A program made the position numbers and the translations under genes. This document shows, in pieces, positions 11,331-24,187 of a stretch of 64,000 bases of DNA. The DNA is from Vitellaria paradoxa (lineage: Eukaryota > Streptophyta > Magnoliopsida > Ericales > Sapotaceae). The stretch covers positions 15,385,728-15,449,727 of the forward strand of contig CM034241.1 of assembly GCA_019916065.1 (NCBI GenBank). The letters are read 5' to 3'. How positions within the stretch are numbered: the stretch's first letter is position 1; the number at the start of each line of letters is the position of its first letter. The notes under the pieces are model-generated. The model did not search any database. It was not told the DNA's origin and saw nothing but the letters and a program-made list of their open reading frames with translations.

Positions 11331-12615
11331 TCTTCCCATATAATCTAAATTTATACTTAATTACAAAAAAAAAAAAAATTGTTTGATTTGTAGATACTAG
11401 AGATAATACTTTGAATATATATATAATTAAATTAATTAAATAATTGTCAACTACTTTACTATGTTATTTTTTAAATTAAATTGTTACTTAGGGTACATCT
11501 GATTTGCTAAAAATTGATGAACATTTTTAAAAATTTTTGAAAAGTTCTAAAAATTATTCACTTTTTATCTTACTGCACAAGTTACAAACTCAAAAATTAT
11601 CTCACTTTATTTTATTTTTTGTCACTCTAAATGCACTCTTATTTGAGAAAATTTAAAATTCATATTTATATGAGCCCAATTTCTCAAAAACTAAGAAATT
11701 AAACTTTAAAAATTAAAATTTCAAATTCATAAATTTCTAAAAAAATTCTAAAAAATAAAGTTTTGAATTAAAAATTTTATTTTAATAAATTGAAAAAGTT
11801 AAAATTTTAAGCATATGAACTTTTTATTACATTCCAATTATAATTAATATAGAACAAATTACACCTAATGCAAAAACCAATCACGCCCAATTGCACATGA
11901 AATAAAAATTCACATTATTGCTTACCCCCCCCCCCAAAAAAAAATCACATTATTGGGAATTTCAGATTTTCATTTCACTAAAGCCAAATTTTCAATCAAA
12001 AATTTCATTTCTAAAATTTTTCCCATAAAATTTAATGGACTTAAAAGTTTTGCTTTTAAAATTCACTATTTTAATATTTCAGAAATTAGGCTCATGGAAA
12101 CGAAATATTTTTACTAAAATTTTATTTTTATATGATTTTCCCTATAAATTTTTTTCTGCTCATTATTCTTAGATTGATTGTTTAAAAATTTTAAATTTTC
12201 TGATTGTATTAATTAAGGTATGGCAAATTTGTGAATTTTTAAATATATTTTTTTATTTATACTCACATACTAATTATCGGATTAATTATTTTGTCAAAAT
12301 ATCTTTTAATATATATATATATTTATTTATTTATTTTGCTCGGGGGAAATTCCTGGGCATTATTTAATGAAGACAAATTTTTTTTAGTAATTAAGTATAG
12401 TTTGGATTAATGGAAAAAATTAATATTTACAATGTTTTGGGGGCATACCCTCGTATTACAATACACATTCCAGCCTTAAAAATTTTCTTATTTTCAAAAG
12501 TCTTTATTTACATTAAATATAAGAAATTGAGAGCACTTAATTTTTACATCATGTATAATTACCTTAGTGAGACTAAAAACTGTTGAAGAAAGGCATTAGA
12601 ATTAACGAAGACAAA
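11331..12615. other. AT-rich intergenic DNA with a MITE-like copy
   Basis: No gene. A C9-type run lies near 11927-11935. A degenerate MITE copy is listed separately at 11490-11641. Confidence 0.5.
11490..11641. mobile_element. Degenerate short MITE, family of 55.2 kb palindrome
   Basis: It contains ATTCACTTTTTATCTTACTG, CACAAGTTACAAACTCA and ATCTCACTTTATTTTA in the same order as the copies at 53.97 and 55.17 kb. The terminal repeats are eroded, and no target duplication is assigned. Confidence 0.5.
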
Positions 12616-12937
12616 GGGCTCATTTGGAGTAAGAAAAAATAAGATAAATTGAGATAAAATGTAATTTAGAGTTAATTTTAATGCCGTTTTTTTCTGAAAA
12701 ATCACAAACCGTGGAAACGATTTTTCAAATCCGTTTTCACGGATTCAAAAAAATTTTAAATTAGTGACAATGGTACTCATTTGAAAACTTTTGACACGAA
12801 GAATGTGATTGTATAAAAAATTTACACATTCGGTTAACCTATTTTTAAATTAGTAATGACGAGAAAATTTGAGATAGAGGAATTGTTAGAGATTTATAAA
12901 ATTTTTTTGGAGATTTTTTTTTACTCCTAACGAACTC
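12616..12937. mobile_element. MITE of the GTTTGGAGT family (long form)
   Basis: The left end is GGGCTCATTTGGAGTAA and the right end is ACTCCTAACGAACTC. The interior contains ATTTACACATTCGGTTAACC and a block around ACAAACCGTGGAAACG. It matches the element at 18985-19350 in reverse orientation, so the two are dispersed copies of one ~320-365 bp non-coding family. Confidence 0.75.
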
Positions 12938-13694
12938 AAATTTGAGATGGGAGCACATCCCATTTGATTGGTGAATTTACATTGCCGTTACAGAGTAAAA
13001 ATAAAATAAAATATATTGCCGTACTAGTACGGCTATTATTACTTGGTTAGGTTGGGTGGAACCACTCTAATCTAACCTGCCTTCCACCGAGTGATGTAAG
13101 GCAATCGATTCGTGTTTAGTGCGCGTTTGGAGTGTGAAGTTTGCTTAAAAAATTTTAATTCTTTTTATTTTTTAATTTTTTTACACTAAAAAACTAATTT
13201 TTATCAATATTTTTTAATTATTTACCCATTTTATCATTTTTTTTTTACTTTTTTCAAAAAATACGCCAAACACTTAATAATTTAAAATTTATCTACTTTT
13301 ATTTTTTATTTTATACCAAAATTTAACATTCCAAATAAACACTTAAACGGTATTTAGACGATAAAAATAAAAAATTAATGTAAAATTGGCACGTGACAAA
13401 ATTTAATAAAAAAGTTAAAAATTTTGTCAAAAATTATAATTTTTTGACTTTTTTTTTTTTTATAAATTTTCAAATAGTTCGAGTGATGTTAGGCTACAGG
13501 GATGCCCTATTTAATTAGTTTTCTTATTTCTTTAGTAAAAAAGTTTTAACATACGTAAACAGACGAGAATATAAAATTTGGAGGATGTTAGTTATTCAAA
13601 ATTTTAATCAAATGGTGATTAGTCGATGACCATCAGACTAGATATAAAAATTGACAGATTAAATGAAGACCAAGGATGACAATTGACAGATTAA

Positions 13695-13847
13695 GGGGGC
13701 GTTTGGAGTCAAAAAAATAAAAAAATTAATAGATGGGATTGATGTGATATAAAAATGATAGGTAGCAAAATATGATTTGAGTAATTTGAAAATTTTTAAA
13801 ATTTTTTTATTTTTTTTTTTGGAATCTTTTGGACTCCAAACGAGCCC
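13695..13847. mobile_element. Tourist/PIF-Harbinger-like MITE with TAA TSD
   Basis: The ends GGGGGCGTTTGGAGTC and GACTCCAAACGAGCCC form nearly perfect inverted repeats. TAA flanks both sides (13692-13694 and 13848-13850), which is the 3-bp duplication of PIF/Harbinger elements. It is 153 bp with no coding capacity. Confidence 0.75.
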
Positions 13848-13850
13848 TAA

Positions 13851-14434
13851 ATGAAGATTTGATCTGATCATATCCAAATGGAATAAGAATAAAATAATAA
13901 CAAACAGGGTTGAGACGGGCACAAGAAAAAAGGATTAAGACTCCGATTGAGGTCGGGTCGAATTAATAGTAAAATCAATTAAACCCAATTATAAGTTATT
14001 AATTTATTTTTCATTGTTTTTGCATAAATACTAAAAATTATTCATAATTTAATATTAGTTCATTTTTGTAGTGATATTTTGTATAAAATAATAAAAGTCA
14101 TTGATAATTTTAGCATTTACACAAGTGTATAAATAAAAAAATTACGCGTAAGATATTCACCGAACAACTCGAGAATCAAACTAATCCAATTACTTTGATT
14201 AGATCTATACTATTTTTAATTCGATTCTCGACTAAAAAATTAGCTAATCAATAATTTCGATTCGATTGTCAGGTTAGTAGAAAGTCAACCAAAATCTGAA
14301 CAAAAAATAATTTAACCTAAAAAATATATAATATATATAAATATAATATAATGTTTTTAAAATATTATAAAATCAAATAATATTATAATATATAAATATT
14401 TATATAATCCTAAAATTTGGAACTAAATTAGTTT
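13851..14434. other. AT-rich DNA, possible old hAT-type element
   Basis: A CAGGGTTGAGACGGGC-like end near 13905 and a CACCCATGCTCACCACTA-like end near 14709 resemble the termini of a hAT element, into which the retroposon at 14448 would have inserted. No matching target duplication was found, so this remains tentative. Confidence 0.3.
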
Positions 14435-14447
14435 AAACCGAAAATGA

Positions 14448-14552
14448 GCGTGGCCTTTAGCTCAGTGGTTAAGAGCCTTTCCTGCTCGCTCATGACTCGA
14501 GTTCGAGTCTTCCCCCTCCCCTTAAAAAAAAAAAAAATTCACCTTTCAAAAA
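14448..14552 (+). mobile_element. tRNA-derived SINE-like retroposon with 13-bp TSD
   Basis: A tRNA-like head carries a box A motif (TTAGCTCAGTGGTTAAGAGC) and a box B motif (GAGTTCGAGTC) about 30 bp apart. It is followed by a pyrimidine-rich stretch and an A-rich tail. The insertion is flanked by the identical 13-mer AAACCGAAAATGA at 14435-14447 and 14553-14565, the signature of LINE-mediated retroposition. The acceptor stem does not pair well (GCGTGGC against CCCTCCCC), so it is not counted as a functional tRNA gene. The box A and B motifs could act as an internal Pol III promoter. Confidence 0.8.
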
Positions 14553-14565
14553 AAACCGAAAATGA

Positions 14566-17500
14566 ACTTGAATTGTCCTAAACCAAAAAACGAATCAAAC
14601 CAACTTGATATTTTCGATTCCGTTTCGGGTCTAAATTTTGAAACAAAAAAAAATCAATTCAATTCTAAATTAAGTATGAATTCAACCCAACCTCACCCAT
14701 GCTCACCACTAGTAGGGATGGGGCATTATTTATTATATATTATTAGGTTTTGATATATTAATTTGTTATTTATTAAATATAATTTATAATATTAATTGTA
14801 ATTATTTTCAGGCTTAAAATAAAAAAAATATCTAGCATTGTCCTATGTACAAAATAAATTTATATAAAAAATTATAAAATAAATGAGATAAAACAAATCT
14901 GACAAATGAAACTATACTTACCGTTTAAAAAATCATATAATAAGGAAAACTTCATTTGATTTAGGATTAACGACAGAAACAACAAACATAACGCACAAAA
15001 AAAGCTACTTATTGGACGTGGACATTTTCATCCCCAATTGGACGATCAATTTTCCCATTAGAATCTTTCAAAGAGTTAAGAAAAATCTAGACGAGGGATA
15101 CCCACGCCATATACTTATATATACGGTAGTGGCTTCAGATATTTTACGTGATAAGTTTATAGACAAATTTAAATAGTAATTACAAAATAATGAACTTTTA
15201 CAATTATCCGTGACGAGACTTCATATTTTGAAATTTTTGTATAATAATCTCATTATCAATGGTATCAAACATATCCTTCTCAATATATGTTACCAAATAG
15301 TCATTTATCTATTAATCACTTATGCCACTGCAGTTTAAAATTTTTTAATGGCTTCAAAAAAAAATTAATGGGTCAAAGTTACTAAAATATTTTAAATATA
15401 AGACAAAAATTTTTTTTAATTTTTTATTGACCGATAGGATCAACTAACATACCAGATATAATGTAGCTCCACCTCTATATATATATATATATATACACAC
15501 ATTCATGTTCCTTTTCATTTTTTATGCTACAAGCACCTATAATATTTTCCTTTTGTATGCTTTCTTTCAATATTTAGGTTGTATTTGAATGATAAAAAAA
15601 AATAAAAGAATAATAAGTTGATACAAAAATTACGCACAACAAAATTTAATTAGAAGAAATTAAAAAAATTATAAAAATTAAAATTTTTTAACTTTTATTG
15701 GTAAACTAAACATCCTTTATATATCAGTTCCAGTTATTACATTTTTTTTTTTTTCATAGATCTCATAATTTCTAAAAATAATTATTGTTTCTCCCACAAT
15801 AGCGACCTTGTTCATGTCCACAACCATGATCTATCATGATAGTTACATTCACTTTAAGCCAGCGCTTATTATTTCAAACGTATTTATCCTCTTTTTTTTT
15901 TTTGAAGCCAATATCAAACGTATTTATCTAAAGTTAACTGAAGTGTACATTTTTACTGCAAAAGTGCCATCACCAAAAAAAAAAAAAAAAAGCCAATGTC
16001 TTCTTATTTACCAAACTAAGATGACCATTAAATGTCAATGCATCGACCCGACCAAACTCGATAAAAATCTGTTGAAAAATATCTTAATGAAATTTTGATG
16101 AATTTAAGATTCAAATTTAGTACTTGTGCGAATTTTAAGACAGAATTAAGATTTACATATAAAGTACCCAACAACCGTTTATACTTAACTTAATGAAATT
16201 TTGACAAATTTGAGATTGAAGTTTAGTACTTGTGCGAATTTTAGGACAAGTTTAATATTTACACATGAAGTACCTAATAACCGTTTATACTTATAGGTAT
16301 CCAATACTTAGTATTTGTAAGGTACCTATTAAGTACACGTTTAGTTTATAATTCTGTTGAATTCTTTTATTTTTATTTTATTTAGTGTAGTACATTGAAT
16401 TGCATTGGAAATATTTACATTTGATTCTTTACTTTATTTTATTTTATTTTTTGTAATTGTTTTTTTTTTTTGATACATTCAGTTAAAAAAAAATGTGACC
16501 AACGTAGCCATGTATTAAACTTAGAGGCTGACTAGTGACTAGTAGATTCGTTCAGTTTAATAGATTTAATATTTTTATCAATTATTAATTTTTTTTATTT
16601 TTTATATCAAATTAGGTATTTAACCGTGGGTAATCTAACTAATTGTGTTTAATTAGGTTTTGTAAGTTTGAGAGGGGTTTAATGGGTTTGGGACAGGATA
16701 GATTTAGAATTCAAACTAAAAATATTAATAGGTTTGGAATGATAATAGTAAGCAAAAAATAAATGAGTTCAATAATAAAATTTATTAATTAGACAGATAC
16801 CCTACCCATTTACATTTCTATTTCTTAAAAGTTCTTTCATTTATTTAAGCTAAATTGTTTTTTAGAAACTATACAGAAAAGTTTACGCATAGCTTCATAT
16901 TAAATTTTACCACTTAAAACATATGTGTTGACTTCATATGAACTAGATAAGTCAAGCCCTTATTAAAAAGAAAAAAGAAAAGAAAAGGAAATAGATAAAT
17001 GAAATGGTATATCCCCTATTGCAATTCAAGCATCAAGTGCCCAACATGGGTATTTCAAAATTTTCAGACAGTCCATGAAGAATTAAACTTTATGAGTGCA
17101 GCTGAAAAATATCCTGAACATATCACATTTCTACAGAGCCGTGCGTTGAAGAAAAATAAACGGACAAGGCAAGGGATTGGGAAAGTCAAAAGATATAAAG
17201 AGGGTTAATTACCAGCCAAAAGCAATGTTCAACCACACAAACAATTTCATCAATGGTTTTCGTTTTGTTTCAATGTAAAGTCTTCTGAAAGATAATTTTA
17301 CTCATATTTTTGTAAAAGTATTTTCCATTAAAACAAACAGAACCTAACAAAAAAAGGGCAAGTTATTCAAAGAATAAAGTTACAAGATTGAATTGGTAAT
17401 CCTGCGCCACTCCACATCCCACATATTTGTCAGACAAGGAGGGATTCAGATAAGTAATCCCATAGAAGGATTCAGAAGGGATTCTGCCTACACCATCTGA

Positions 17501-18766
17501 ATACAACAAATCTTTTAGTCCCAAACAAATTAAGGCCGACTACATAGGTTGCAATCTCCATGCCCTGGCTAGACTAAATTATCTAAAAGAAAAAAAAAAA
17601 AAAAAAAAAAAGGAATCGAGGCATTCGGGATTGAATGCCAAACTAAGAAATTACCCCTTGCGGGATTTGATAATCCCATATTGCAGTGCAAGAATTCATT
17701 ATCCTTCTTGTCTCTTTAACGGAAATCAATCATGTCCTCAAGAATGAACTGAGGGATAAGATGACAAAACAGGGCTGAAGAATCCCTTGAAATGGCAATA
17801 GCAAATCCATACCCACTGCTCTTGTTTTGTCAAAGAGCTTGAAACCGAGAAGATACCTTGTGAAACCATAACAAAAACCACAAAATGTCTTGTTAATTGA
17901 GGTCATTTGGTTCAATTATGAAGCTGATTTCATGGACCATAGATCGAACTAGTCTCAAAACCCAATCAACATTAACTGAGGGTGTAAATCTTAATCTGCA
18001 TTTGACAAACCTAGAAGTCACCTCCTATAACGATAATGGACTGCTCTTAATTACATCAAGCTAGCATTAGCAAGTTGCCAAGACAATACTTTAATATGCT
18101 GTTAATTCCTCTGAATGATTCGTAAACAAACTATACTTTACTTATCTAGGCAACAGGTAACTAACATGCTTTGGCAAACAGAAAATTTGTTTAAATAGTG
18201 GTTGTCAAACAAAAATTAAAGGATTTTTCCGCTATGATAGATGAGTTTGGATACGGTACTTGCCCAATACTATGCCATCACTGAAGTCTAAGCACACAAA
18301 ACTGATCACAATTGAGTCAAAAGGACCAATATAATCCGCCACCCCCCCCCCCCCCCCAAAAAAAGCCCTGAACTATCTATGAGCTGAAAAAAGAACAAAC
18401 AAGATATATGGCATAACCTAGATTATTAATTACTTATTATGTTTATTTAATAGTTTCATGAGTTATATTTGTATTATGCAATTAGTTGGTTTTATTTAAG
18501 TGATATTTAAATTAATTTTATTTTGGATATTGGTGAGCCATTGGATGCTCTACGGTATTGATCCTAGTCATTGTTAATTGATAAGATTGAATGTGGTCTA
18601 AACCGCGAGTTTAATTATATTATACATATTCTAAAAGTAACAGATGTCAAAAATTTATTATGATTGGTGGTTTAATTAATAGTGCACATAAACCGTGGAG
18701 AACAAGATTAAATTTATCATCCTATTTAAAAAGGACCTTTTCACCACATTTGGGTTCATTTTTTAC

Positions 18767-18800
<34 letters not shown>

Positions 18801-18984
18801 ATTAGCACTATGGTGAAGAAATTTATCGCACATATAGTTTGCATTATGCTTTTTACAGTTTTCGTTTTTGTACTCATTGATGTGACACACAAAAGGTTGA
18901 ATTTCGGCATTTATTGGCCCTGGTTTTTCATGAGTTACAATTGTGGTGAAAAGCTTTTCAATAGATTTATTTATAATTTATAAA
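14566..18984. other. Intergenic DNA, no gene recognised
   Basis: Long AT-rich tract with (TA)n at 15476-15494, poly-A/T runs and a C17 run at about 18342-18358. The open frames at 15808-16098, 16999-17208 and 18660-18983 have no recognisable domain, and the last includes a GA microsatellite at 18771-18797. The two short passages at 16076-16180 and 16190-16290 are diverged copies of one another (GAATTTAAGATTCAAATTTA versus AATTTGAGATTGAAGTTTAG). A retroposon-tail-like motif lies near 17512-17560 (see findings). Confidence 0.5.
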
Positions 18985-19350
18985 GAGCTCGTTTGGAGTA
19001 AAAAAAATCTCTAAAAAACTCTATAAATTTCTAATAATTCTTCTACCTCTAATTTTTTCGTCATCACTAATTTTAAAAAATTTTAATATTTCGTTAAAAA
19101 AACAAAAAAATCTAAAAATAGGTTAACCGAATGTGTAAATTTTTTATACAAACACATTCTTCGTGTCGAAAGTTTTCAAATGAGTACCATTGTCGCTATT
19201 TTTAAAAATTTTTTTTGAATCTGTGAAAACAGATTTAAAAAACCGTTCCCACGGTTTGTGATTTTTTAGAAAAAAAATGACGTCAAAATTAATTCTAAAT
19301 TATATTTTATCTCAATTTATTTTATTTTTTTTTTTACTCCAAACGAACCC
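18985..19350. mobile_element. MITE of the GTTTGGAGT family (long form)
   Basis: The ends GAGCTCGTTTGGAGTAA and TTTACTCCAAACGAACCC are inverted repeats. The interior, including GGTTAACCGAATGTGTAAAT and CAAACACATTCTTCGTGTCG, is the reverse complement of the copy at 12616-12937. No ORF. Confidence 0.8.
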
Positions 19351-20619
19351 ATATATATACTTGTTCATTTGAATAAGCCAAGTTGTGCTTTAAAAAATAA
19401 AAAATCAAAAATTTCCCCACATCCAATTGTCGATCCCAATAAAAAATCCCAACATCCTCCGGCCATCCCTCTTCAATACCCTGCATCCCCCATCTCTACC
19501 AATCTGATGACAAGAGCCATCGCTAATAGAAAGAGTAGAAGGAGGAAAAGAATCCCTTGATGTATAGGCCCAGGGTGTATTCCAGGTAGCCGACCCACCA
19601 ATACCATCATTACCATCCGATGGCATACCTAGGATTGGATTATTCTGTGTAGGCTACGTAGGGATATTATTCTTTGTCCTTCTTCAATCCTAATCCTGGA
19701 CTTCTTTGGTCTCAATTTTTTAGTTTTAGGATCGAAAACCCTGTTTGTTTAGCTATTTTCTTGTTACAGTTGCTGAAACCAATTCTCAAAAACACCTTAG
19801 AAAATCAAAATAATTTTGAGTTTATTTCACTTACATCTCTTGTGGTTTCGATTTTATATATTTAGACCCTACAGATTTTATGAATGTGCATTTAGATCCC
19901 CTAAAATTTGTATCACATTCACTTAAACAACATTTGTTAGATTTTCCATCCAAAGGCAATTACAAACTAATTCAATACTATAAAATTATATTAATTAAAC
20001 AAAATTAATTTTATTATGTTTTGCCAACATTTATTGCAGAATATGACAAAATTTATTGATAATATTTATATGTATTGATAATAGTTTTATTTATTTGTGC
20101 TTTGCGTTGAAGGCGTCATTTTCTTCAATAAATTTTGGCCCAAAAAAATTAAAATATTATCAAAATTAAAATTAAACAGAATAAAATTGTCACTTCTGAG
20201 GACGTCGAATCTCAATCCATCACCGCCAAACACAACTTGTAAAATCTTCCATATACACTTAGAGTCAATCAAAACAAGGGAATATAGAAAATTAAACATG
20301 CATGTCAGCATTCACATTTTACCAACAAAAGAAATTGTTCTAGTACAAAAAGAATAAAGACAATTACATGGAATACTAGACAATCAAAATGATAAAAACA
20401 TCCCCCAACCTAAGCTGGGCACCAAGTTTCAGGTCTTCGCCAAGATTCAAAATGAACTACACGCTCTAGACCCAATTTCTGAGACCTGTGAGGAGCTGGT
20501 TGATAAGGAAAATCATCATAGTGCACTCCCATCCAAATGTATATTTCCTCTTGGCGACTTTCAATTCTATTCGCCCTGCTTGACAAACCACTCACTAATG
20601 TTTTTGGAGATGATGAGAA
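19351..20619. other. Intergenic DNA, no gene recognised
   Basis: Several 60-86 codon open frames occur, but none shows a domain or splice-consistent exon structure. 19400-19730 has a more balanced base composition than its surroundings and may be a decayed gene or element fragment. No function is offered. Confidence 0.4.
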
Positions 20620-21208
20620 GAGTATTTCTACATTGAAGCAGCATTTAGGTTCTCCGTCCCCTGAAAGGTGTATCTCTATCTCATAGAAAATATGTCCTGG
20701 ATTTGTTATCTCAAACTGAACTCTTAAGTTCTCGACCTGTTAATACCTCTATGAACTCCTTTGCTAGGCTTAATTCTGAAAGCGATGATCTCTTTTGTGA
20801 TGTTGGACGGTATCATCGTCATGTGTAAAAGTTAATTTATTTTACTGTAACACGACTTGATATTACATATATTGTTGGTGTGGTTAGTCAATTTATGCAT
20901 ATTTTTCATCAACCACATTTTGACGCTGTGTGTCGTATTTTGAGGTATTTGAAGAGTTATCCAGGCAAAGGATTATTTTATCGTCCTTCCACCACATTAG
21001 ATATTGTAAAATATAGTGATGCAGATTGAGCTAGTAGACGTTCTAATAGGAAATCTACATCTAAGTATTGTACTTTTATTGATGGTAATCTTGTGACTTG
21101 CTTCTTAATTGGGTGACATATTTACTTAACCTTTGGCTCACTCTCTATTCCAGCAGTGTTGATTTAAGATATACATGTTTGATTTCTATGCTCTAGTTTG
21201 AAGAGAAG
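20620..21208 (+). pseudogene. Ty1/copia pol fragment (RT C-terminus and RNase H)
   Basis: The frame from 20664 reads KGVSLSHRKYVLDLLSQTEL. It is followed downstream, after a stop in place of the usual Trp or Gly codons, by LDITYIVGVVSQFMH, RILRYLKSYPGKGLFY, YSDAD and RKSTSKYCTFIDGNL. This is the order at the C-terminal end of plant copia reverse transcriptase and in the adjoining RNase H (D of YSDAD present). Gag, protease and integrase are absent. Stops and frame slips make it non-functional. An LTR-like segment follows. Confidence 0.85.
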
Positions 21209-21369
21209 CGTTAGAATATTCTAGAAAATATTATTGATTCAGCTTAATTGTCGTTGACTCACTAAAGATTGTAATTTCCCTTTTTTGGTTGTCATCTAGT
21301 ATTATAAATTTAATGTTAGAGAGGGAGAGGAAATTATCTCTCTCAATTCTTTGCTCTGATTTCTAACTA
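21209..21369 (+). repeat. Probable 3' LTR of the truncated copia element
   Basis: A purine tract GAAGAGAAGCG immediately precedes TTAGAATATTCTAG, and the segment closes with TTTCTAACTA, so the ends mirror each other. A TATA-like TATTATAAATT motif lies inside near 21300. It directly follows the copia pol fragment in the same orientation. The terminal TG/CA dinucleotides are mutated, and no target duplication is assigned. Confidence 0.5.
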
Positions 21370-21724
21370 GTATAAAAGTAATTTCATAATATTGAATTGG
21401 CCAAAGGTTATTTTTTGAATGAAAAATCCAACAAAGGGGACCTGAGTGACTTTGATACAAATCTTAAAAAGTCTAGATACATATTTATGAAGCCTGTAGA
21501 GTTTAGACACACAAAACTAAAACCAAGGGATATAAGTGAAATAAACCCAACCAATTTTAAATGTTTTCATTGATTTTGGAAACAAAGTGATACCTTTACT
21601 TTTCAATTAAAAAATATATATTTTTTAAATTTAAATAAAATTAAAAAATTAATTTATGGTATTAAAGAATAAATTACTCATAAAAAATTTGATGATCAAA
21701 ATAATTATTTATTAATATTAGATT

Positions 21725-22150
21725 AATTAGATAATTTATTGTAGATAAACTAGATAATTAATTTATTGTATTTGATAGTTTTATTAAAAAATTGCATTCC
21801 CAACTTTTATTTTATTAGATAATAATAAGTCAAAACCTCATCAATTATTGCATTAGTTAATAAATTAATTATAAAACAATTAGATGATAAAAATAATGAA
21901 TTTACTATATTAGATAATAAATAAATTATAAAATAATTAAATGATAAAAATAATGAATTTACTGTATTAGATAAATAATTTAATTTAATGTATTAGATTA
22001 TTCAGATAATTTATTTTATTTGATAAATTAGATAACCTATTGTATTAGATAAATTAGATAGTTAATTTATTGTATTTGATAATTGTATTAAAAACAATTT
22101 AAAAAAAATGGCATTCTCCACTATTATTTTATTAAATAATAAGTCGAATC
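21725..22150. repeat. Imperfect AT-rich tandem and dispersed duplications
   Basis: A ~57-bp unit containing GATGATAAAAATAATGAATT is repeated at about 21881 and 21938. A longer block with AATTTATTGTATTTGATA and the following TTTTATTAAATAATAAGTC-like end occurs twice, at about 21750-21845 and 22050-22150. There is no coding content. Confidence 0.6.
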
Positions 22151-22185
22151 CCTAAAAAAAATAGTCATTCCCAACTATTATTTTA

Positions 22186-22262
22186 ATCACTAACACAGAA
22201 AGCTAATACAAAATAATATATTTGTAATAAAAATAATATCTTTTGCATTCTATGTTAGTGAT
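22186..22262. repeat. Short inverted repeat (hairpin or mini-MITE)
   Basis: ATCACTAACACAGAA at 22186 is matched in reverse complement by TTCTATGTTAGTGAT ending at 22262 (14 of 15 positions), enclosing 47 bp of AT-rich DNA. It is too short to classify. Confidence 0.55.
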
Positions 22263-23212
22263 AAAGCCTATGCAACGCAAGCATATTATATCTATAATCT
22301 ATAAAAATTACTAATAATTTTTAATAATATTACGATCATGTATCGAGTTTTTTACAAGTTCAATTATATTTATATGCGTGAAATATTGTTGAAAGTAACC
22401 CTTTCGCTTTCAAATTATCGTAGTTCCTTCTGCTTTCAAATTATTGTACCAGATACAGATCTATTATTTTCTTGTTTTCATAATTAGTCTTTGAATGGAT
22501 TAGCCAAACACAATTTTAAGTTTTGAAAACATATTCTTGAACCAATGGCATCAAAACATGTTTTCTCGTATCCAAACCAAATAGACAGAGATTCCTTCAG
22601 TTTCTTATGTCTACACCGAGAAACCAAGTTGCTAAGGTTCCAGTGTCTATATCAAAACCAATTGGCATATTCCTTCTGAAAAAATATCAACACCAGTAAA
22701 AAATGACACACGACATCTACTGTAAGTTGTCCGTACTAATCAACGACAAAACGGAGTGGGGGCGAACTTTTTAAAATCCCTACATGCACTGTTGAGTATT
22801 TATATTAAAATATGATATATTACTACCCTCCCTCCAAGTTATGGAAAATATTACCCTGTCTCTTCAAAATATGGGAAACTTCACTTTCGCCCACCATTCA
22901 AATTTCCAAGTCCAAATTCCAAGTGAGTCAATCAGAGTTGTTTTAGCCAATTGCTCCAGATTATGAGAAATCAACCGATGTCAACAAAAGTTTTGCTGTC
23001 GTCCAATAACCAAATTTGTCATAGTTTCGCTACCATCCAGTTTCATTCATGGTTTAAATATATAACTACATAAGCCTTATCCCACTAGGTGGGATCGGCT
23101 ACATGAATCACACAGTGCCACTGTGTTTTATTAAAAATCATATCTTCATAATTTAAATATATCTGTAAAAAATTTAAAACATATTATATATATACTCCAC
23201 CTTGAGGAAGAA
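22263..23212. other. Intergenic DNA, no gene recognised
   Basis: Nothing coding is seen. 23076-23125 has a TCCCACTAGGTGGGATCGGC-type motif shared with two other places in the window (see findings). The last few bases (TTGAGGAAGAA) form a purine tract before an LTR-like segment. Confidence 0.45.
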
Positions 23213-23390
23213 TGTTAGAAATATATGATATAGATATGGTAATGTCTTCTATTTAAGGATATTATTCTTTTCCTAATTTGAATAGTATCATATATCATTC
23301 CATATTGTGTACATCTCCTAATATTATAAATACAACGCAAAACAACACAAACGGGTGTAAAAATCATTCAACTATATCCTAGAATTTACA
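23213..23390 (+). repeat. Copia-type LTR fragment
   Basis: The segment begins TGTTAGAAATATATGATA straight after the polypurine-like TTGAGGAAGAA, contains a TATA-like ATTATAAATACAACG at about 23321, and ends near AGAATTTACA. The layout is that of a small copia 3' LTR left after loss of the body. No partner LTR is present in the window. Confidence 0.5.
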
Positions 23391-23753
23391 AATAATAAAT
23401 AGCTTTCACTCGTATCAGCTGTAAGCCAAACAAGGTTCCACTGTACATGCATTCTCTTCCCCAACAAATGATACAAGTGGGGCTGATGCTACAGGATCAT
23501 AAGCAGCAATTAACTACTTAGAACTCCAAAGTATGGTGCTTATCCATCAGCCTATAATTTATCCCAGACCTTGCTGTAAGTGGGAGACTCATGAAGTAGG
23601 TACCAACCATCATCCTGTAACTAAGAATTTCTGAAGAGGAATCTCAAATAAATAAATATCATCTTTATTTATTTATTTTTTTTTAGTAAATAAAATAAGA
23701 CAACTAAATAAATAACATGTCTGAATTCAACAAAGAAGGAAAAGCCTTGTTGA

Positions 23754-24053
23754 CAGGTTTGGAAAAGCGAACTAACCTACTTGAGACTCGCTCGAGCGCA
23801 ATTCGGTCGTAGGTTTGCTTGAGCTCAATTCGAGAAACAAATAAACCTAGCCTGAACCACAATTTTAAGCACGTTATACTGTTGAAGAGTTCGACACTCG
23901 ATAAATATGGTACAAAATATCAAGCAATTCAAACTCAATCAAAGGATTGCTCAAGTTCAACTCGAAATATTATCAACCATTTTTTTTAACCTCGTTAAGC
24001 TTAACTAGCCTAACTAAACACCCACCATTCAGTTCCGGTTCATCTACACCCTT
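23754..24053. mobile_element. Possible small hAT-type element
   Basis: The right end, read inward, starts TAAGGGTGTAGATGAACCGG and the left end starts CAGGTTTGGAAAAGCGAAC. The interior has GCTCGAG and GAGCTCAATTCG motifs like those of the well-bounded element at 53524-53843. No clean 8-bp duplication was found, so the boundaries are approximate. Confidence 0.4.
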
Positions 24054-24187
24054 ATTTCCCGATATCTATATCCCTTTAAATGAAAACATAAAATACACTT
24101 AATAAGTTTGTAAAACAGATTATCATAACCTGTCACATGATTAGCATTCAGCAAATGAAGAAAAATAAAATAAAACAGAAGAGCTTA

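Noticed and set aside
14448..14535. Candidate functional tRNA gene
   Set aside because: Box A and box B are good, but the acceptor stem does not pair, and a 13-bp TSD and A-rich tail show it is a retroposon.
13903..14709. Possible hAT-type element containing the SINE-like insertion
   Set aside because: The ends are only loosely similar and the flanking octamers do not match, so no boundaries were claimed.
16999..17208. 69-codon open frame with Cys and Trp
   Set aside because: No domain, no splice context and AT-rich flanks; treated as chance.
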